A stretch of 64,000 bases of DNA from the NCBI GenBank assembly GCA_019925095.2, contig CM034407.1, forward strand, positions 8,196,710-8,260,709. The letters are read 5' to 3'. The notes beneath the pieces were generated by a model that was not told the origin of the DNA, searched no databases, and saw only the letters and a list, made by a program, of their open reading frames with translations. The position numbers were made by a program, and so were the translations under genes. Each line of letters begins with the position of its first letter. The stretch's first letter is position 1. This DNA comes from Dendrolimus kikuchii (lineage: Eukaryota; Arthropoda; Insecta; Lepidoptera; Lasiocampidae). Positions 49,953-61,763 of the stretch are shown here, piece after piece.

Positions 49953-50455
49953 GCGGTGCTGGTACCTACGCTCACGTATGGAAGCGAGAGTTGGGTATGG
50001 AAGAAAGAGCATGAAAGTAGAGTAAACGCGGTCGAGATGCGAGCACTGCGCAAAATCTGCGGAGTGACGCTCGCGGACCGCGTTCGTAATACCGAAGTAA
50101 GAAAGAGAGTTGGTCTGAAAGAGAGTGTCGGGGTGAAGGTAAGGAAAGGAATGCTCCGGTGGTTTGGGCATGTGGAAAGAATGCATGATGAAAGAATGAC
50201 TAAACAGATATACAATGCAAAAGTGGATGGATGCAGAAGTCGTGGAAGGCCACGACACACCTTCCATGATCAAATTGATCGTGTACTAGCAGAAGGTGAT
50301 GTCAGGAGCCTTAAGAACAGACGAGCTTGCATGACAAGAGTTATGAATGTCAAAGAGGCAAGTGAGGTGTGTAAGAATAAGCCTAAATGGCACTCTGTTG
50401 TTCGTGCCTACCCCGCGAGGGAACTGGCGTGAAGTTATGTATGTATGTATGTATG
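49953..50455 (+). mobile_element. LINE family R-A 3' end, copy 6 (longest)
   Basis: The inserted LINE part is open throughout and encodes about 157 C-terminal residues: VLVPTLTYGSESWVWKKEHE, NAVEMRALRKICGVTLADRV, RKGMLRWFGHVERMHDERM, GRPRHTFHDQIDRV, NVKEASEVCKN and AYPARELA, stop, then (TATG)n. TACTGTTTT flanks it (49,944-49,952 and 50,456-50,464). The frame's upstream ATG at 49,884 lies in flanking DNA, so the apparent 182-residue protein is a chance fusion of 23 flanking codons with the LINE end. The catalytic reverse transcriptase core is absent. The sequence is related to RTE-clade LINEs, and minus-strand frames here are shadows. Confidence 0.9.
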
Positions 50456-50464
50456 TACTGTTTT

Positions 50465-52859
50465 AATATTGCTATTATTCCAGGCCATAAAGTCTCAGAA
50501 AATCTTGTACAACACTAAAAGTGTGTGCATATTATAAGTCGCGGCTGATGGACGCTGCTGAAGGACGTGACTTACAACGTCTCTGGATAAGAAAAGTCCA
50601 TTGAAGTGTGCACATTATAAGTCGTAGGTCGTGGACGTGACCTTAAGCGTTCGCACGTCCTAAAGCAGTCTGGAGAGCTGGTTAGAGTACATGTATTCTG
50701 TGCTGGAGAGTGTGTTACGGTACTAGTGTGCATATTGTTAGGACACGTCCTTCAGGTCCGGGTGACGGACGCGTCCCATGATGTATCGATGCAAACAAAG
50801 CATCACTTGAAGTTTTAATATTTACTTATTTTTGGACCAGTGTAGGCGCATCATATGAATTTACAACTGTCAACAAATTTTTACATAGGTAACATTTGTG
50901 TCCGTCCATTTTCATTTCGCAAACTCAAAAAAAACGACGACGGAAAAGAAAAGATATTTCTTTTTGTCGGTTGAAAAATTTCTTGATAAATAATGCGAGA
51001 CAATATCTCTTATATTATTGTGTTTTAATTTGTCCGAAAAATACTACCAACACACTGTGACAACGGCGAAATAACTGTAAGTTTGATGACATTTGATTCG
51101 ATTTGTTTGTAAAGTGGAAAGTGACCGTTTATCAGGCGTTCGCAGTCGCTGCAGATGTGATCCAGTTTCACATCTCGCCACTTAACGGGTACGTCTATAA
51201 ATGAACCAGCTAACAATTAGCTATTTGTTCCGCAATATCGGTCAGGTAGCCATTAATTAAACACGGTCCAAAATGCTGTTGAATCATCGCTTTTCATTTA
51301 TGTTACAACGTTTAATAGTTGTGTTTTACAACTTGCATCGATTAAAATAGACACCTACGCAAAGAAAGTTGGCATATAGTAGATCTATCAACCGCTTAAT
51401 AACTCTTTCGTGCTTAGACCTTCATTGTTAGATGTGGGTACATATGATTTGTAATTATCTTCTATTATCTAACTCGTTTGTTCCTCGCGACTTGTAATAT
51501 TCGTAAGCAGAGAGTAATAAAGAGGTACTTGACCCTCAAAGTATACTGCACATATGTGTTAAGGTCAACCTTTATTTGTGCACATATACTTTACATTCAG
51601 GGCAAACTAGAATCCTTTAAAGTGACTTATGGTTATTTACCGTTTACGTTACTTAAAAATAAAACAAAATGTTTGTGTGTGTGTGTGTGTGTGCAGTTCA
51701 CACACAGTAGAAGTGAAAAAGGTGACAAGGGGTAGGGGAGATTCTAAATTTTGTGCTGTCACATTTCATATATAATATCATTATAATATATTTAAGCTTT
51801 TAAACATGAATTTTGAAGTATTAACATAAACTTCAAAACACTTACAACTCATATCTTTATGAGCATAGTGTTAAAATTATTAAATATAATGTATTCTATC
51901 TCATTCTCTTGTTGGCTTAATCCTATAGATTTATGTGTTTACTTATTTTTAGTGTCGCTTTTTTGTTTCATCGAGTTTCCAAGTCATAATGATTCTAAAG
52001 AAGTTTCACTTCAAATAGTAAATGATTTTTGTCCTACCTTAAAACTTTTATATTTAAGTAGTGATTACTGTAGAAAAACCTTTTGGGTGGGGTATAGATA
52101 TGAAGAGGCCCAACCTTAGGCCCTTTTATTATTATGAATTTATTGTTGATTTCTATCAGAACAGAACAGATTTTTTTTATATAGGTTAGGGTAGGTATCT
52201 GATATAAGTTTGTGGTAATTTTTTTATAACCACCTAAAATTCATTTTATATTTCAAATCAGAACAGCAATATTAGTAGAAAATGGGTAAGAATTTCTCCC
52301 TCCCCTCCCCATATGATATACTTATAGTAAATTGGCCACATATATGCACCCACTTTTAAAAATAATGTAAATTAATGATCAATTATAAGAATATAACAAA
52401 TATTTTGATGTTTAAAGTTGTAGGCCAAATTGGTTATCACTTCAGGCACTATTGCCACTTATATCTGGGATTGGCCAGTTTTAGCTAAATTCATATTTTT
52501 AAACTAAAATATCTATCCTGAGACTTGTAGGTGTAAAGTGTGAAACCACAACTAACTAATACAATTAACATGAAAAATATATTGCATACAGACCCTCCTC
52601 TTTTTCCTTAAACATAAACTTACGGGAAATTTAAGGTTCTTAAAGAAGCCTACAAACTTACTTTAACGCAATATAAAGAAGACAGAATGTGTAACAGTAT
52701 TGGTATGCACTTAATCTACAGCTGTTTTCATGAATTTTACACTACATCTAGTAAGACAGATAGAACTTCTACTTGTTCGCCTAATTCCAAATCTAGCTAT
52801 AATCAATCTTGAGATAAAGCAACTGAGACACACAAAACCTACAAAGACAGACAGGATTG
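50465..52859. other. Non-coding stretch upstream of the msps exon
   Basis: A CpG-containing patch at 50,519-50,790 repeats agtgtgcatattataag-like motifs three times (50,519, 50,613 and 50,730) together with many ggacgt/acgtcc words. It may be an old small repeat or a regulatory patch. A (GT)n run sits at about 51,671-51,692. The non-coding first exon and promoter of the msps gene may lie in this stretch, but I cannot place them. Confidence 0.35.
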
Positions 52860-52993
52860 ATGGCCGGTTCCCATATCTTATTCACTTGGCCTTCTGTCTG
52901 TTGAATTTTTCACATTATGTGTACGGAGCTTATGTCAAATTTTGAACAATAGTAAGGCAAAAATGAATGAGTGAGATATAAAAACCAGGCCTT
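52860..52993 (+). mobile_element. MITE family A copy
   Basis: The left end tggccggttcccatatctta and a right end whose complement is taaggcctggtttttatatc form inverted repeats. The core tacggagcttatgtcaaatt is conserved. The length is about 134 bp. Confidence 0.65.
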
Positions 52994-53535
52994 AGACCAT
53001 AAGTATTTTTTTTTTATCTATTGAAATCCTACAAAAATATGCTTAACCGTACATTTAACAAAGCTAAATATGCAAGCTATAAATCTCTGATAAGGCAATT
53101 CAAATGAATCTTTTATAAATTGCTGTTAGACATATGTTTTAATAACATAGAAGAATTTTTAACATCTTAATGTATTAATATATTATTTATTTAGTTTTAT
53201 AGTTTCAACATTATACATAACAAACATATTATGTCTTAGGCTTAATTACGTATGCGTTCTCATTAAAATTTGCAAGTTGGTTTAGCAATCAATGAAATAT
53301 GTTGAACCATAATAAATTTTAAAATCTTTTTGTACCATTTTTCTACCAAATACATTTCCTAGTATTTTCTTAAGTTTCATTTAATCAGTTAATTTCATCG
53401 CATATTATCAAATGAAAGTTATGATAGTTACCTTAAATTTCAAGCAGTGCAAGTACTACTTCTTAAATAAGATTACAAATACTTCAGTATATTTTCATTT
53501 TCCACTAATATCACTATTATTTTCTTTGTCTACAG
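52994..53535 (+). other. Probable 5'-UTR intron, 3' part
   Basis: This stretch is AT-rich and ends in a pyrimidine-rich tract and acceptor (tattttctttgtctacag, AG at 53,534-53,535). It is consistent with an intron between a non-coding first exon and the exon that carries the ATG. The upstream donor was not identified. Confidence 0.5.
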
Positions 53536-53567
53536 TACACAATCAAAATTTGACAACACTGAATTAA

Positions 53568-53792
<225 letters not shown>

Positions 53793-54342
53793 TAAGTTTG
53801 TTATTTTGTAGAGCTTTCCATGCGGTTTCACCCTCATAATCTTATCTATCCCATGGGATTATCATATTTTCCAGGATAAATTCTCCTATGACTTCTCTGT
53901 TATCTTTGCAGTATAAATATACTCAATATCATGTGATTGGTGCATTCTCAAGGTAATGAAGTAGTTAGAAACAAACAACAAAACAACTTTCACATTTATG
54001 TTTTGATCTATATTCTTCAAGCTTTCTTTTAGTATATCATGTTCAATATCATTGAAACATAGAACAATTCTCTGTGTATTTTGTATTGCCCAATGTTATA
54101 AATTCATTTTAGAATAAGAACCTTGGACTTTCCTTACAATATCAAGTTTCTAAATGTGAAACAAACTTAATGTAACTTTTATAAGGAATTGAAAGAGGAA
54201 AACGATTGATATGATAAAAGCTATAAACATGGGCACAATTGTCTAGCATAACTACCCTCTATTGATACAAGATGGCTTACAATAATTACAATTACATATA
54301 ACACATTAATGCAGTTTTAGACTGCTGTATAAATACCAATTA

Positions 54343-54462
54343 TACCAGGATTCCATATCTTATTATCCACTATTTTACCTTACCATTGTATGAAATTTAT
54401 GTCAAATTCTAACCAATAGTTAATCCGATAAATGGATAGTAAGATGTAGGAACCTAGCAACT
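54343..54462 (+). mobile_element. MITE family A copy
   Basis: The left end accaggattccatatcttat and right end gtaagatgtaggaacctagc form inverted repeats around a core with ttatgtcaaattctaacca. It is diverged and about 120 bp long. Confidence 0.55.
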
Positions 54463-54784
54463 TGGTAAGACAGCTCTGTGTTTATACTATATTTATCAAT
54501 AAAATGTTAAGCAATAAAATATTGTTGCACACAGTTAACTTAAAAGTAATTAGAATTCAATAAAAAAGTAAAGCGCAAATTATCTTTTTGAACTCTGAAA
54601 GAACTCTACTGAAAGTATATTCAGAACTTAATATTTACTTTGATACTCAGAACCTCCTTTAATACTAACTTCAAAGTTTTAAAATTCAATGAAAACTTAT
54701 GAATTGGCCATTATCTGATCAGTAGTGCTGGAGATAATCTTTTTATGTGTCTGATCTGACGTCAATAAATAAAATTCTATAAAA

Positions 54785-55315
54785 CTAGGATATGCCTGCG
54801 ACTTTGATCACCTTGACTTAAAATTCCCACAGGATTCCCGGGACACAAAGTACCGCAGCTATTGTTTTAGTGAAAACTGTGTCTGCATAAGCTAAGTTTT
54901 CACACCCAAACAACTACAAATCGCTCCCTGGAAAATACCCGCGGGATTCCCGGGATAAAAAATATCACACATTTTATTGCAGTAAATTTGCTATCGATCA
55001 GTAAAAAAATCACATTGGAATTCTTTTTATTTTTAATCTGGCGATTTTAAATCTTTCCTAGAAAAATTCCCGAGGGCTTACCAGTATAAAAAGTAGCGCA
55101 TAGTTAAGTCTAAGAATTAGCTGTCGATCAGCGAAAACCGCATTGAAATCAGCCCAGTAGTTTTTACGTAAATCAGGAACAAACAGACAAGAAAGTGTAA
55201 AAAAATTACCATTGTATTCTCCATCGTTTATGTAGTCTATTCTAGTTGTTTTTTCTAAATAGATTTAATGTACAGACATGGTATGTTTAGAATTTTATAA
55301 TATTATATATAATTA
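54785..55315 (-). mobile_element. Helitron-like HLE-B copy 3
   Basis: The minus-strand 3' terminus is CTAG (54,788-54,785) followed by T, preceded by caaagtcgcaggcatatc. The body shows the cccgcgggattcccgggat and gctgtcgatcagcgaaaac motifs of the family, and TCTGTACATT occurs at 55,277-55,268. At about 530 bp it is the longest uninterrupted copy, but it encodes nothing. Confidence 0.6.
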
Positions 55316-56134
55316 TAGCCCATAACATGCTTTGCAATTCTATTTTCGTTTTTTTTTTAATCCATTTTGAATGGCTACCATTTACCAGATGTTGATATGT
55401 AAGATCATATCTACAAAATGTCAACTCCAGAAATGAATAATTCTGTTCCACACAATTAACTAGGTTCATGATCACAGACAATTGTTTCCTTATGTCACTG
55501 ATACTAGTTATTGCATATTACCATTGTCATTCCCTTGGCCTTTGTAATTGATAATCATTTGATATACTAGTATCTATAATATCCATATGTCTAGTCTACA
55601 TAAACAAAATAAACTGTGTATGCAAATATCAGCTCAATTGATTAAGGATAACTAGTTAAAATTCATTTGCCAGATTTGACCCGAACATACATGCATACAT
55701 ACATACAAACATTGCAAGTGACGTAAAAGCTTGTAATAATAATAACCTGCAGATATTCCATTACGAAGCAAATGGATGGTATACCTGTCACACATATTCA
55801 AAGCAGATTGGCAGATTTTAATCAAAATTTTAATGTGAAATTTGTGAAGCATCATAATAGGTCTTAAGACTAAGACTTAGCAAGGCATTTCTCTGTTACA
55901 CAATATGAGCCTCTTATCTAACACCAATGAATACATATTTTGTCTTGTGCAGTCAGTAGACAAAACAAATATTAATTATAGAAACAATGCAAGAATGTTT
56001 CTATTGCTTACCTTAGGGATTTGAAATGAGCTTGGAGTTGATGTTTTCTCTGAGCAGTAAGATATGTGTGTAGTTTTTTAAAAAGTTGTCAATAAATTTT
56101 TCGAGGCCAGCTATGTTAGTAACATACTGATTTC
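55316..56134. other. Intronic non-coding stretch
   Basis: A short (CATA)n run lies at 55,685-55,710. No R-A coding sequence is attached, although the motif is the same as the R-A tail. Nothing else is recognised. Confidence 0.4.
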
Positions 56135-56215
56135 ACAAATGTAATGACGATAACACTTTCCATCAGGAGGGCCGTCAGCCTGTCTGCTATACTCCAACAA
56201 TTAAAAAAGACCTGC
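56135..56215 (+). mobile_element. LINE 3' tail (family L), short
   Basis: The sequence gacgataacactttccatca, gggccgtcagcctgtctgct and an A-rich tail (caattaaaaaa) match the last 80 bases of the family L tail. Confidence 0.65.
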
Positions 56216-56283
56216 AACTTCAAAATATTGTACAACCTTCTGCAAGGATTCTGTGAAGGCTTTAAAGTTTTCCATGGTATAGG

Positions 56284-56317
56284 TGAATTTTTCAAGTGGG
56301 CCCACTTGAAAAATTCA
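56284..56317. repeat. Perfect 34-bp palindrome without spacer
   Basis: TGAATTTTTCAAGTGGG is followed at once by its exact complement to 56,317. A possible reading frame across it (56,144-56,392) is not a recognised protein. Perfect spacerless palindromes are usually unstable, so this one is probably young or held in place. Confidence 0.9.
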
Positions 56318-56681
56318 GGGCCAAATCCTAAATTATACGAAATAGCGAAAAACACTCAAAGAAGTCTCGAGACCTATTTTGACCACAACTAAAATAGTGG
56401 TCATTAGATTTTTGAAAAATCAACTAACCTTGTCATGAATTGAATCTGCTAATTTAAAAAAACCACATTCTATATTATTATACTAAATCGTAGTGTAGCT
56501 TGTGAGAATCTGCTTCTGTTAAGGAATGTTAAACGGCATACCAAGAGAGAGGCTGGTTTTTGAAGAAAATGTTTTATCTTCCATACATTAATTTCACCTA
56601 ACCTCATTTTATTCAATATGGAAATGATCAAAATTATTCTATTTTTAATAAGTATCTATAAATAATAATTTAATAATATTA

Positions 56682-56870
56682 TCTATACTAATATTATAAA
56701 GAGGTAAAGTTTGTGATGTTGTAGGGGGTAATGTCTGGATCTACTAAACCGATTTAAAAAAAATACTGTTGGAGAGCTATGTTAACAGGGAGTGTCATAG
56801 GCTACATAACATGACGCTATATACCACGGGAGCGGGACAGAGCGCGGGTAAAACCGCGCCGGGCCGCTAG
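56682..56870 (+). mobile_element. Helitron-like non-autonomous element (HLE-C)
   Basis: It starts TCTATACTAATATTATAAAG after an A (56,681) and ends GCTAG before a T (56,871). A GC hairpin, GCGCGG (56,842-56,847) with CCGCGC (56,854-56,859), lies seven bases before CTAG. This is the standard terminal structure of Helitrons. At 189 bp it encodes nothing. The body contains gatctactaaaccgattta, similar to HLE-A. Confidence 0.75.
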
Positions 56871-57564
56871 TTATTATTAAATTCGAAATGCACGTACCCC
56901 AATCAATAAAATCAATGGGTAAACATTGATTGCGGTCAAATGAAGTGCAATTTAATGACCGGCGCAATTTGATGTTTAATTAATCTATGGAAAATAGAAC
57001 CTTTTGCTTAAAAACAACCCTTCCTCCTGGTTTTTCATTTGACGTTCCTTCACACAAATTGATCCTTACAAGCTATACTATGATTTGGTATAATATTTAG
57101 GATAGTTTAGGATGTCCCTGACGGCCCACATGAAATATTCACCCTGTATACTGTTATAATTTATAAACAAGCACAGCTTCTGCACATATTATTACATTCA
57201 GTATATTTCAGACTTTATAGAGATAAATAATGGAATATCACTATTCTCTCTTGAAAACTACTGCACTAATTTCGGTGTAGTTTTTGCAATCGATGACTAC
57301 ATTTCTGATTTTTACGTCAAAAATATCACATTTTCCTTAGGAAAATCACAGATATTTACCTACCAACACATCTTCATTGATCTGAATTGGCGTGCCTGGC
57401 TTACGAAGTTCAGAGGTTTCGGATCGTCTTTTATTAAAATCCCGGTACTTTATACAAATGTATTTTTGTTATTTGCCAGTACTTTCTATTTTTTTATTAT
57501 TATTAGCTAAGCCAGTCACATCCTTCGCGTAGGATTTGGACTTTGTATTCATAATATCTTCTGC
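56871..57564. other. Intronic non-coding stretch
   Basis: No exon or repeat is recognised. Confidence 0.4.
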
Positions 57565-57782
57565 ACTTTGTGCTGCCGCTCTCTTAAGGAAGACTAGAAC
57601 CTAGCCACTGATACCGCAACACATTTCAAGATTGTTATGGCGGAATATTAGACCAGGGGTGGTAGCCATCCAGACGGGCAAATATCCTACCACCTGGCTG
57701 TGGGTTGTTTTATAACCTCTCACGACAGACCGCCTGGCCGCCGGAAGTTGTATTAATTCTCTGTTCCTCCACGAATAGTTAT
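57565..57782 (-). mobile_element. SINE-like element, 5' two thirds
   Basis: In the minus sense it runs attcgtggaggaacagag, ggttataaaacaacccaca and ggtggtaggatatttgccc to ccttaagagagcggcagca. It stops before the shared LINE tail, so it is truncated at the end where these units normally finish. Confidence 0.65.
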
Positions 57783-57948
57783 CTTATAATATTTTTTTTT
57801 ATAAAAGGCAATACCATTTGTTGTCTCATCTATCTGAAACTCACTTGACTAAAGACAGGTGTATCATAATTAGTAAAATAGTTGTGTTATTTAATTACTT
57901 GTTTTATAGCTGTTTATAAATTATAAAATATTGTTCCATCAATTCTAT

Positions 57949-58078
57949 ACATACATACATACATAACTTCACGCCAGTTCCCTTGCGGGGTAGGCACGAA
58001 CAACAGAGCGCCATTTAGGCTTATTCTTACACACCTCACTTGCTTCTTTAACATTCATAACTCTATGATATCTTCTAT
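57949..58078 (-). mobile_element. LINE family R-A 3' end, copy 7
   Basis: The (CATA)n tail is followed by the complement of the R-A stop region to about 58,064, then 14 non-matching bases. ATCAATTCTAT flanks it (57,938-57,948 and 58,079-58,089), an 11-bp target-site duplication. The extra bases at the 5' junction are typical of imperfect LINE integration. Confidence 0.8.
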
Positions 58079-58089
58079 ATCAATTCTAT

Positions 58090-59465
58090 GATATAGAAAT
58101 TGGTTCACATGCTAATGGAAAAACAAATTTATTATTATTAAACTGTATATTATAATGATGGCATCAATACAGCAGAAAAACAATAATATTTATAATACAA
58201 ATATAATCAGATACAATTAGTATCATAAGTTATTTAATTAGATATGATTCAACATGATAATTTATAATATTTATTCATTTATTTATACACGTTATTTCTT
58301 TATGAACTCAACATTTTATGATTATGTAACTAAATTTAAAAATTTCCATTGTTGTAGAAATTTAATATAAGTTATTTTTATTTCAATTAATTAATTACCT
58401 AAACTAAAACATCTGTTGCAATTTGTCTTTGAGATATTCATACCTATATACCTAAGCTTTCTTAGTCAGGTGATACACAAGTAATTTTAATTACATATGT
58501 AGTATTATCGGTTCTCAGTTTTAAAATATTTATGTTTCCATTCATGAGTCACAATCATGTTGATTAAGGATTCTCAGACTTGGCCTGAATACAGTAATTG
58601 TATTTAAAGTTAGTTCATTATCATGCTTTGAGTTGCAGTGCATTTCTTGTCAAGGAAACTACGTATTATTGCCTGGTACATTATTGTTTCATTATATTTG
58701 TTAAATATGTAAATAAATAAGTAATTATAAGTATCCTCGAAAGGAATGAACACCTGTTAAATATGATTTATTTAATTTTTAACCAGCATTTCTTACTGAC
58801 GTAGTAAATTTATGAGATTGATAATAATATATATTTGTTATAAAATGAAGGTACAGTCTATTTCACTATAAAGAATGCTGTGTACAAGCTGATCTTTTTC
58901 ACGAGCCAACATCCAAATTTTTGTCTCTAAAGTCCACATTTTAAAATCATTTAAGGGGTTAACCCCCGGCATGTCTTTTTTTCGTAAAATGAGGGAAACG
59001 ATAAAAAACATTATTTATAAAATAATAATAAACAAATCTTTTGAGTTGAATTCCTCATTATTATTTCATAGGAAATGTAACCTGTGGCAAAATTCGGGAT
59101 TTTACCATTGCCCAAAACTGGGCATGCAACATGAGGGTAGTTAAAAAGTTCACGACACTGACGGTTGTGTCGCCGATATTCCAGGTTTTAAAGACAATTT
59201 TTATTTTAAACTTCGAATTTAAAAAATGATTAAACAAAAGTTAACCCTATTATTATTAGGTCAGCAGAACGGACAATTGACAGCAGACGAATGTAATTCC
59301 AAATAAATTGATGAATCATTTAGAGTTCATTGACTTTAATACATTTCAATGATGTTTTCACTATAAACAAAACATAAATGTCCTATTTTGTGTTATTAGT
59401 ATAGCAGTTTTGTTTGCCAACTTCCATTTAATATGTAGTTAAGATTAGTTCTGGTCCATTACTTT
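58090..59465. other. Intronic AT-rich stretch
   Basis: No exon or repeat family is recognised. Confidence 0.4.
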
Positions 59466-59700
59466 TAAAGTTTTTTTTTAATGCTTGAGTTCAGCAGACA
59501 GGCAGAAGGCCCACGTTATGTTAAAGCAGTTACCATCGTCTATGGACATTTGAACACCACAGGCGTTACATATACGCTGCTGCTCTCTAAAGGAAGACTG
59601 GAGCCTGGCCACTAAAGCCAGAACACATCTCACATTGTTATGGCGCCATACTCTAGACTAGGGGTGGTACCCATCCAAACGGGCAAATACGCTACCACCT
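59466..59700 (-). mobile_element. SINE-like element sharing a LINE tail, 5'-truncated
   Basis: The + strand reads tttttaatgcttgagttcag, gcagttaccatcgtctatgg, cacaggcgttacatatacg and ggtggtacccatccaaacgg. It is the complement of the 3' two thirds of the long unit and is cut at taccacct. An A-rich tail lies on the left. Confidence 0.7.
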
Positions 59701-59754
59701 TTATTGTTGATAGAATTAGAAATGAGAATATCCGGAAGAGAACTAAGTCGATTT

Positions 59755-59885
59755 AGCTCGCAATATAGTAAGTTGAAGTGGCAGGTTGTAGTGGAAGTAG
59801 TCGTGGAATGCAGACAGCTTCTCGGTGAACGTAGCGTAAGATCGCCGGCAAGGGCTGGATGAGAAAGGCGGGAGACGGTCCCTTC
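59755..59885 (+). mobile_element. RTE-type LINE remnant
   Basis: The + strand aagttgaagtggcag (KLKWQ), then ggtgaacgtagcgtaagatcg (GERSVRS) and ggctggatgagaaa (GWMRK) parallel the remnant at 8.25-8.49 kb but with large deletions. The minus-strand frames here are shadows. Confidence 0.45.
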
Positions 59886-60035
59886 CGCCTCCAAACTTTA
59901 CCGTCGCTGTCATATCTCTCCCGTGGATCATGGGAACGTCATATTTGAACTTGGTGGTCTATAACCAAACGACACTCTTCAAATTATAATATGTCGTGGA
60001 TAATAAGACAAAATAATCTTAGGTTTCTTAAATTA

Positions 60036-60235
60036 TTTGCCGGCCTATTTCATTCCAACGCAGAGGCTCCGGGTTCGATTCCTGGTATGGTCAATTACGC
60101 AAACGAATTTTGTCCGTTATTTACTATGGTTTAGGATCGGCCACTGAGTAGTCCGTTCTATATTACCCATAACACAAGCGTAACTTGCTTAATTGGGGAT
60201 ATATAATATGTGTTTGTCTGCCGGTTTAATTTAAT
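60036..60235 (+). mobile_element. tRNA-derived SINE family S1, copy e
   Basis: It contains cgcagaggctcc, a good B-box GGGTTCGATTCC (60,071-60,082), acccataacacaagcgtaac, ggggatatataatatgtg and gtttgtctgccgg. The first 40 bases of the head are missing, so an A-box cannot be judged. Confidence 0.75.
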
Positions 60236-60391
60236 TTAATTCTTGCATTCTCTTAAATAAACATCATAAGAAAAGGGATTGTTGTACCTATAATCTGCTT
60301 TGTGAAACGGAATTTATACCTTGCATAAAAACTTGACTTGCACCCTTATAACAATAGCGACTGCTGTGCGCTGTGCTGTATGAAAATTAAA
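60236..60391. other. Short spacer
   Basis: Nothing is recognised. Confidence 0.4.
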
Positions 60392-60395
60392 ATAC

Positions 60396-60846
60396 TGTTA
60401 CGAGTTGCAGGACTCGAATTAAAATGCCGTTGGAATTATTATAAAGTTTATTAGAACTATACAAACGCGTATAACACAGGTACAAATATAACTGAACTCA
60501 ACCAGTCCAAACGTAATGCACGATTCAATAACACGCGCAAAGTCCGTCACTAAATAGATTACCGAATGTACACAAGTCTTGCTTCACTCGTGGTTATCGC
60601 TTGACTCCCGATGTCTCCATTGCAGCTATTGCTTTATACTGCACATATACAACATGTCTGCCCGACCGCGTGACCGAATTTCTTAGAATCAGTCCGACAC
60701 ATTTGGCTAATGACTGCCATAAAAGATTACAATACACAATGGGTTGTTTTCTAATAACAAATTTTAAACACAAAGTAAACAAAAGAAGTCCAAATGCCGA
60801 AAAGTAATAAAATGCAGGTGTAAATTTGTCTTTGTCGGTTGTAACA
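60396..60846 (-). mobile_element. Solo LTR, copy 3 (sense -)
   Basis: A 451-bp relative of copies 1 and 2, with + strand ends TGTTACGAGTTGCAGG and GGTTGTAACA. It is flanked by ATAC (60,392-60,395 and 60,847-60,850). The complement has AATAAA in the expected place (acttta / aataaac region near 60,450). The open frames on both strands inside it are not genes. Confidence 0.8.
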
Positions 60847-60850
60847 ATAC

Positions 60851-61763
60851 TAATTAATTCCATTCTCTTAGAAAAAGCAAGTATAGGATGATTTAAACGT
60901 CAACAAGTATTACAATTTTTCCAATAATAGTCCGGTCAAAATATAAATACAAGGATACTATAATTCACATAGAGCTAAAAATTGGTACGAATGTTCGAAA
61001 CACTATTATAAATGAAAAGTCCCTATCGATCCCACATGCGCATTTTTGTTATTCCAGGTTCGTAAATATGGGTTTTTTGAGTATTTCAGCCAAACGGTAA
61101 GTTTAATTATAAAAATAGGTTAGACAAAATTATAGATTATGCGATTATTATGCGATTAAGTTAGATGGCGCTGCTGTCTACGTAAACATTAGCTCCGTAC
61201 AAATAATTTCGAAAAAATATAAACAAGTTACTTTTAACAGTTAAACTAAATATATACGTTAATATACATCTAAATCGAAGTGTGTATCGTTTGTGAGAAA
61301 CTTAGTGTACGAGAAGTGACCTAAAACCAAAGAAATAAATATCCTGCAAAATTTCTAAAACAACATAATTAATAACAAATATTTTTCATCAAAACTACAC
61401 TAGACGTATTCAAGAGAAAATATACGTAAAAATTAAGTATAAATCAACATCGTAACAAAGCTAAATTTTAAATTTAATAGTGTAAAAAACGGTTGTTCAA
61501 AGTGAAAGAATCTATGAATTGAGTTGCCGTCATTACGATAACTATATAAATATAATTGTATAACTTACTCTTACATACGCTATTGAATTACACACAGCAA
61601 GTAATATTACATATTTTCGATACGCAACGCACGGGCACGTTGGCAGTGCCGGTAATAACATTGTATCGATTCGCTAGGTGACCAAAACAAACGGAGGTTC
61701 GAACCTGACCTCATTAGAATTAAAAAGTTGTTTTTTTTTTTTCATACAAATTAAAATATAAAA
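60851..61763 (+). promoter_or_regulatory. Upstream region and probable 5' leader of the LINE
   Basis: This stretch has no open frame and precedes the LINE ORF1. A slightly GC-richer piece (gatggcgctgctgtctacg, 61,164-61,182) may be near the LINE 5' end, where an internal promoter would be expected. The element's start could not be fixed because no second copy exists in the window. Confidence 0.35.

Noticed and set aside
56144..56392. Second coding exon of the msps homolog
   Set aside because: The residues do not continue the TOG1 domain after Gly68, and the frame is created by a LINE tail plus a palindrome.
54000..61000. Later msps exons
   Set aside because: I looked for sequence that would encode the expected continuation (LEAAL-like) after an acceptor and found none. 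A small exon could be missed by eye.
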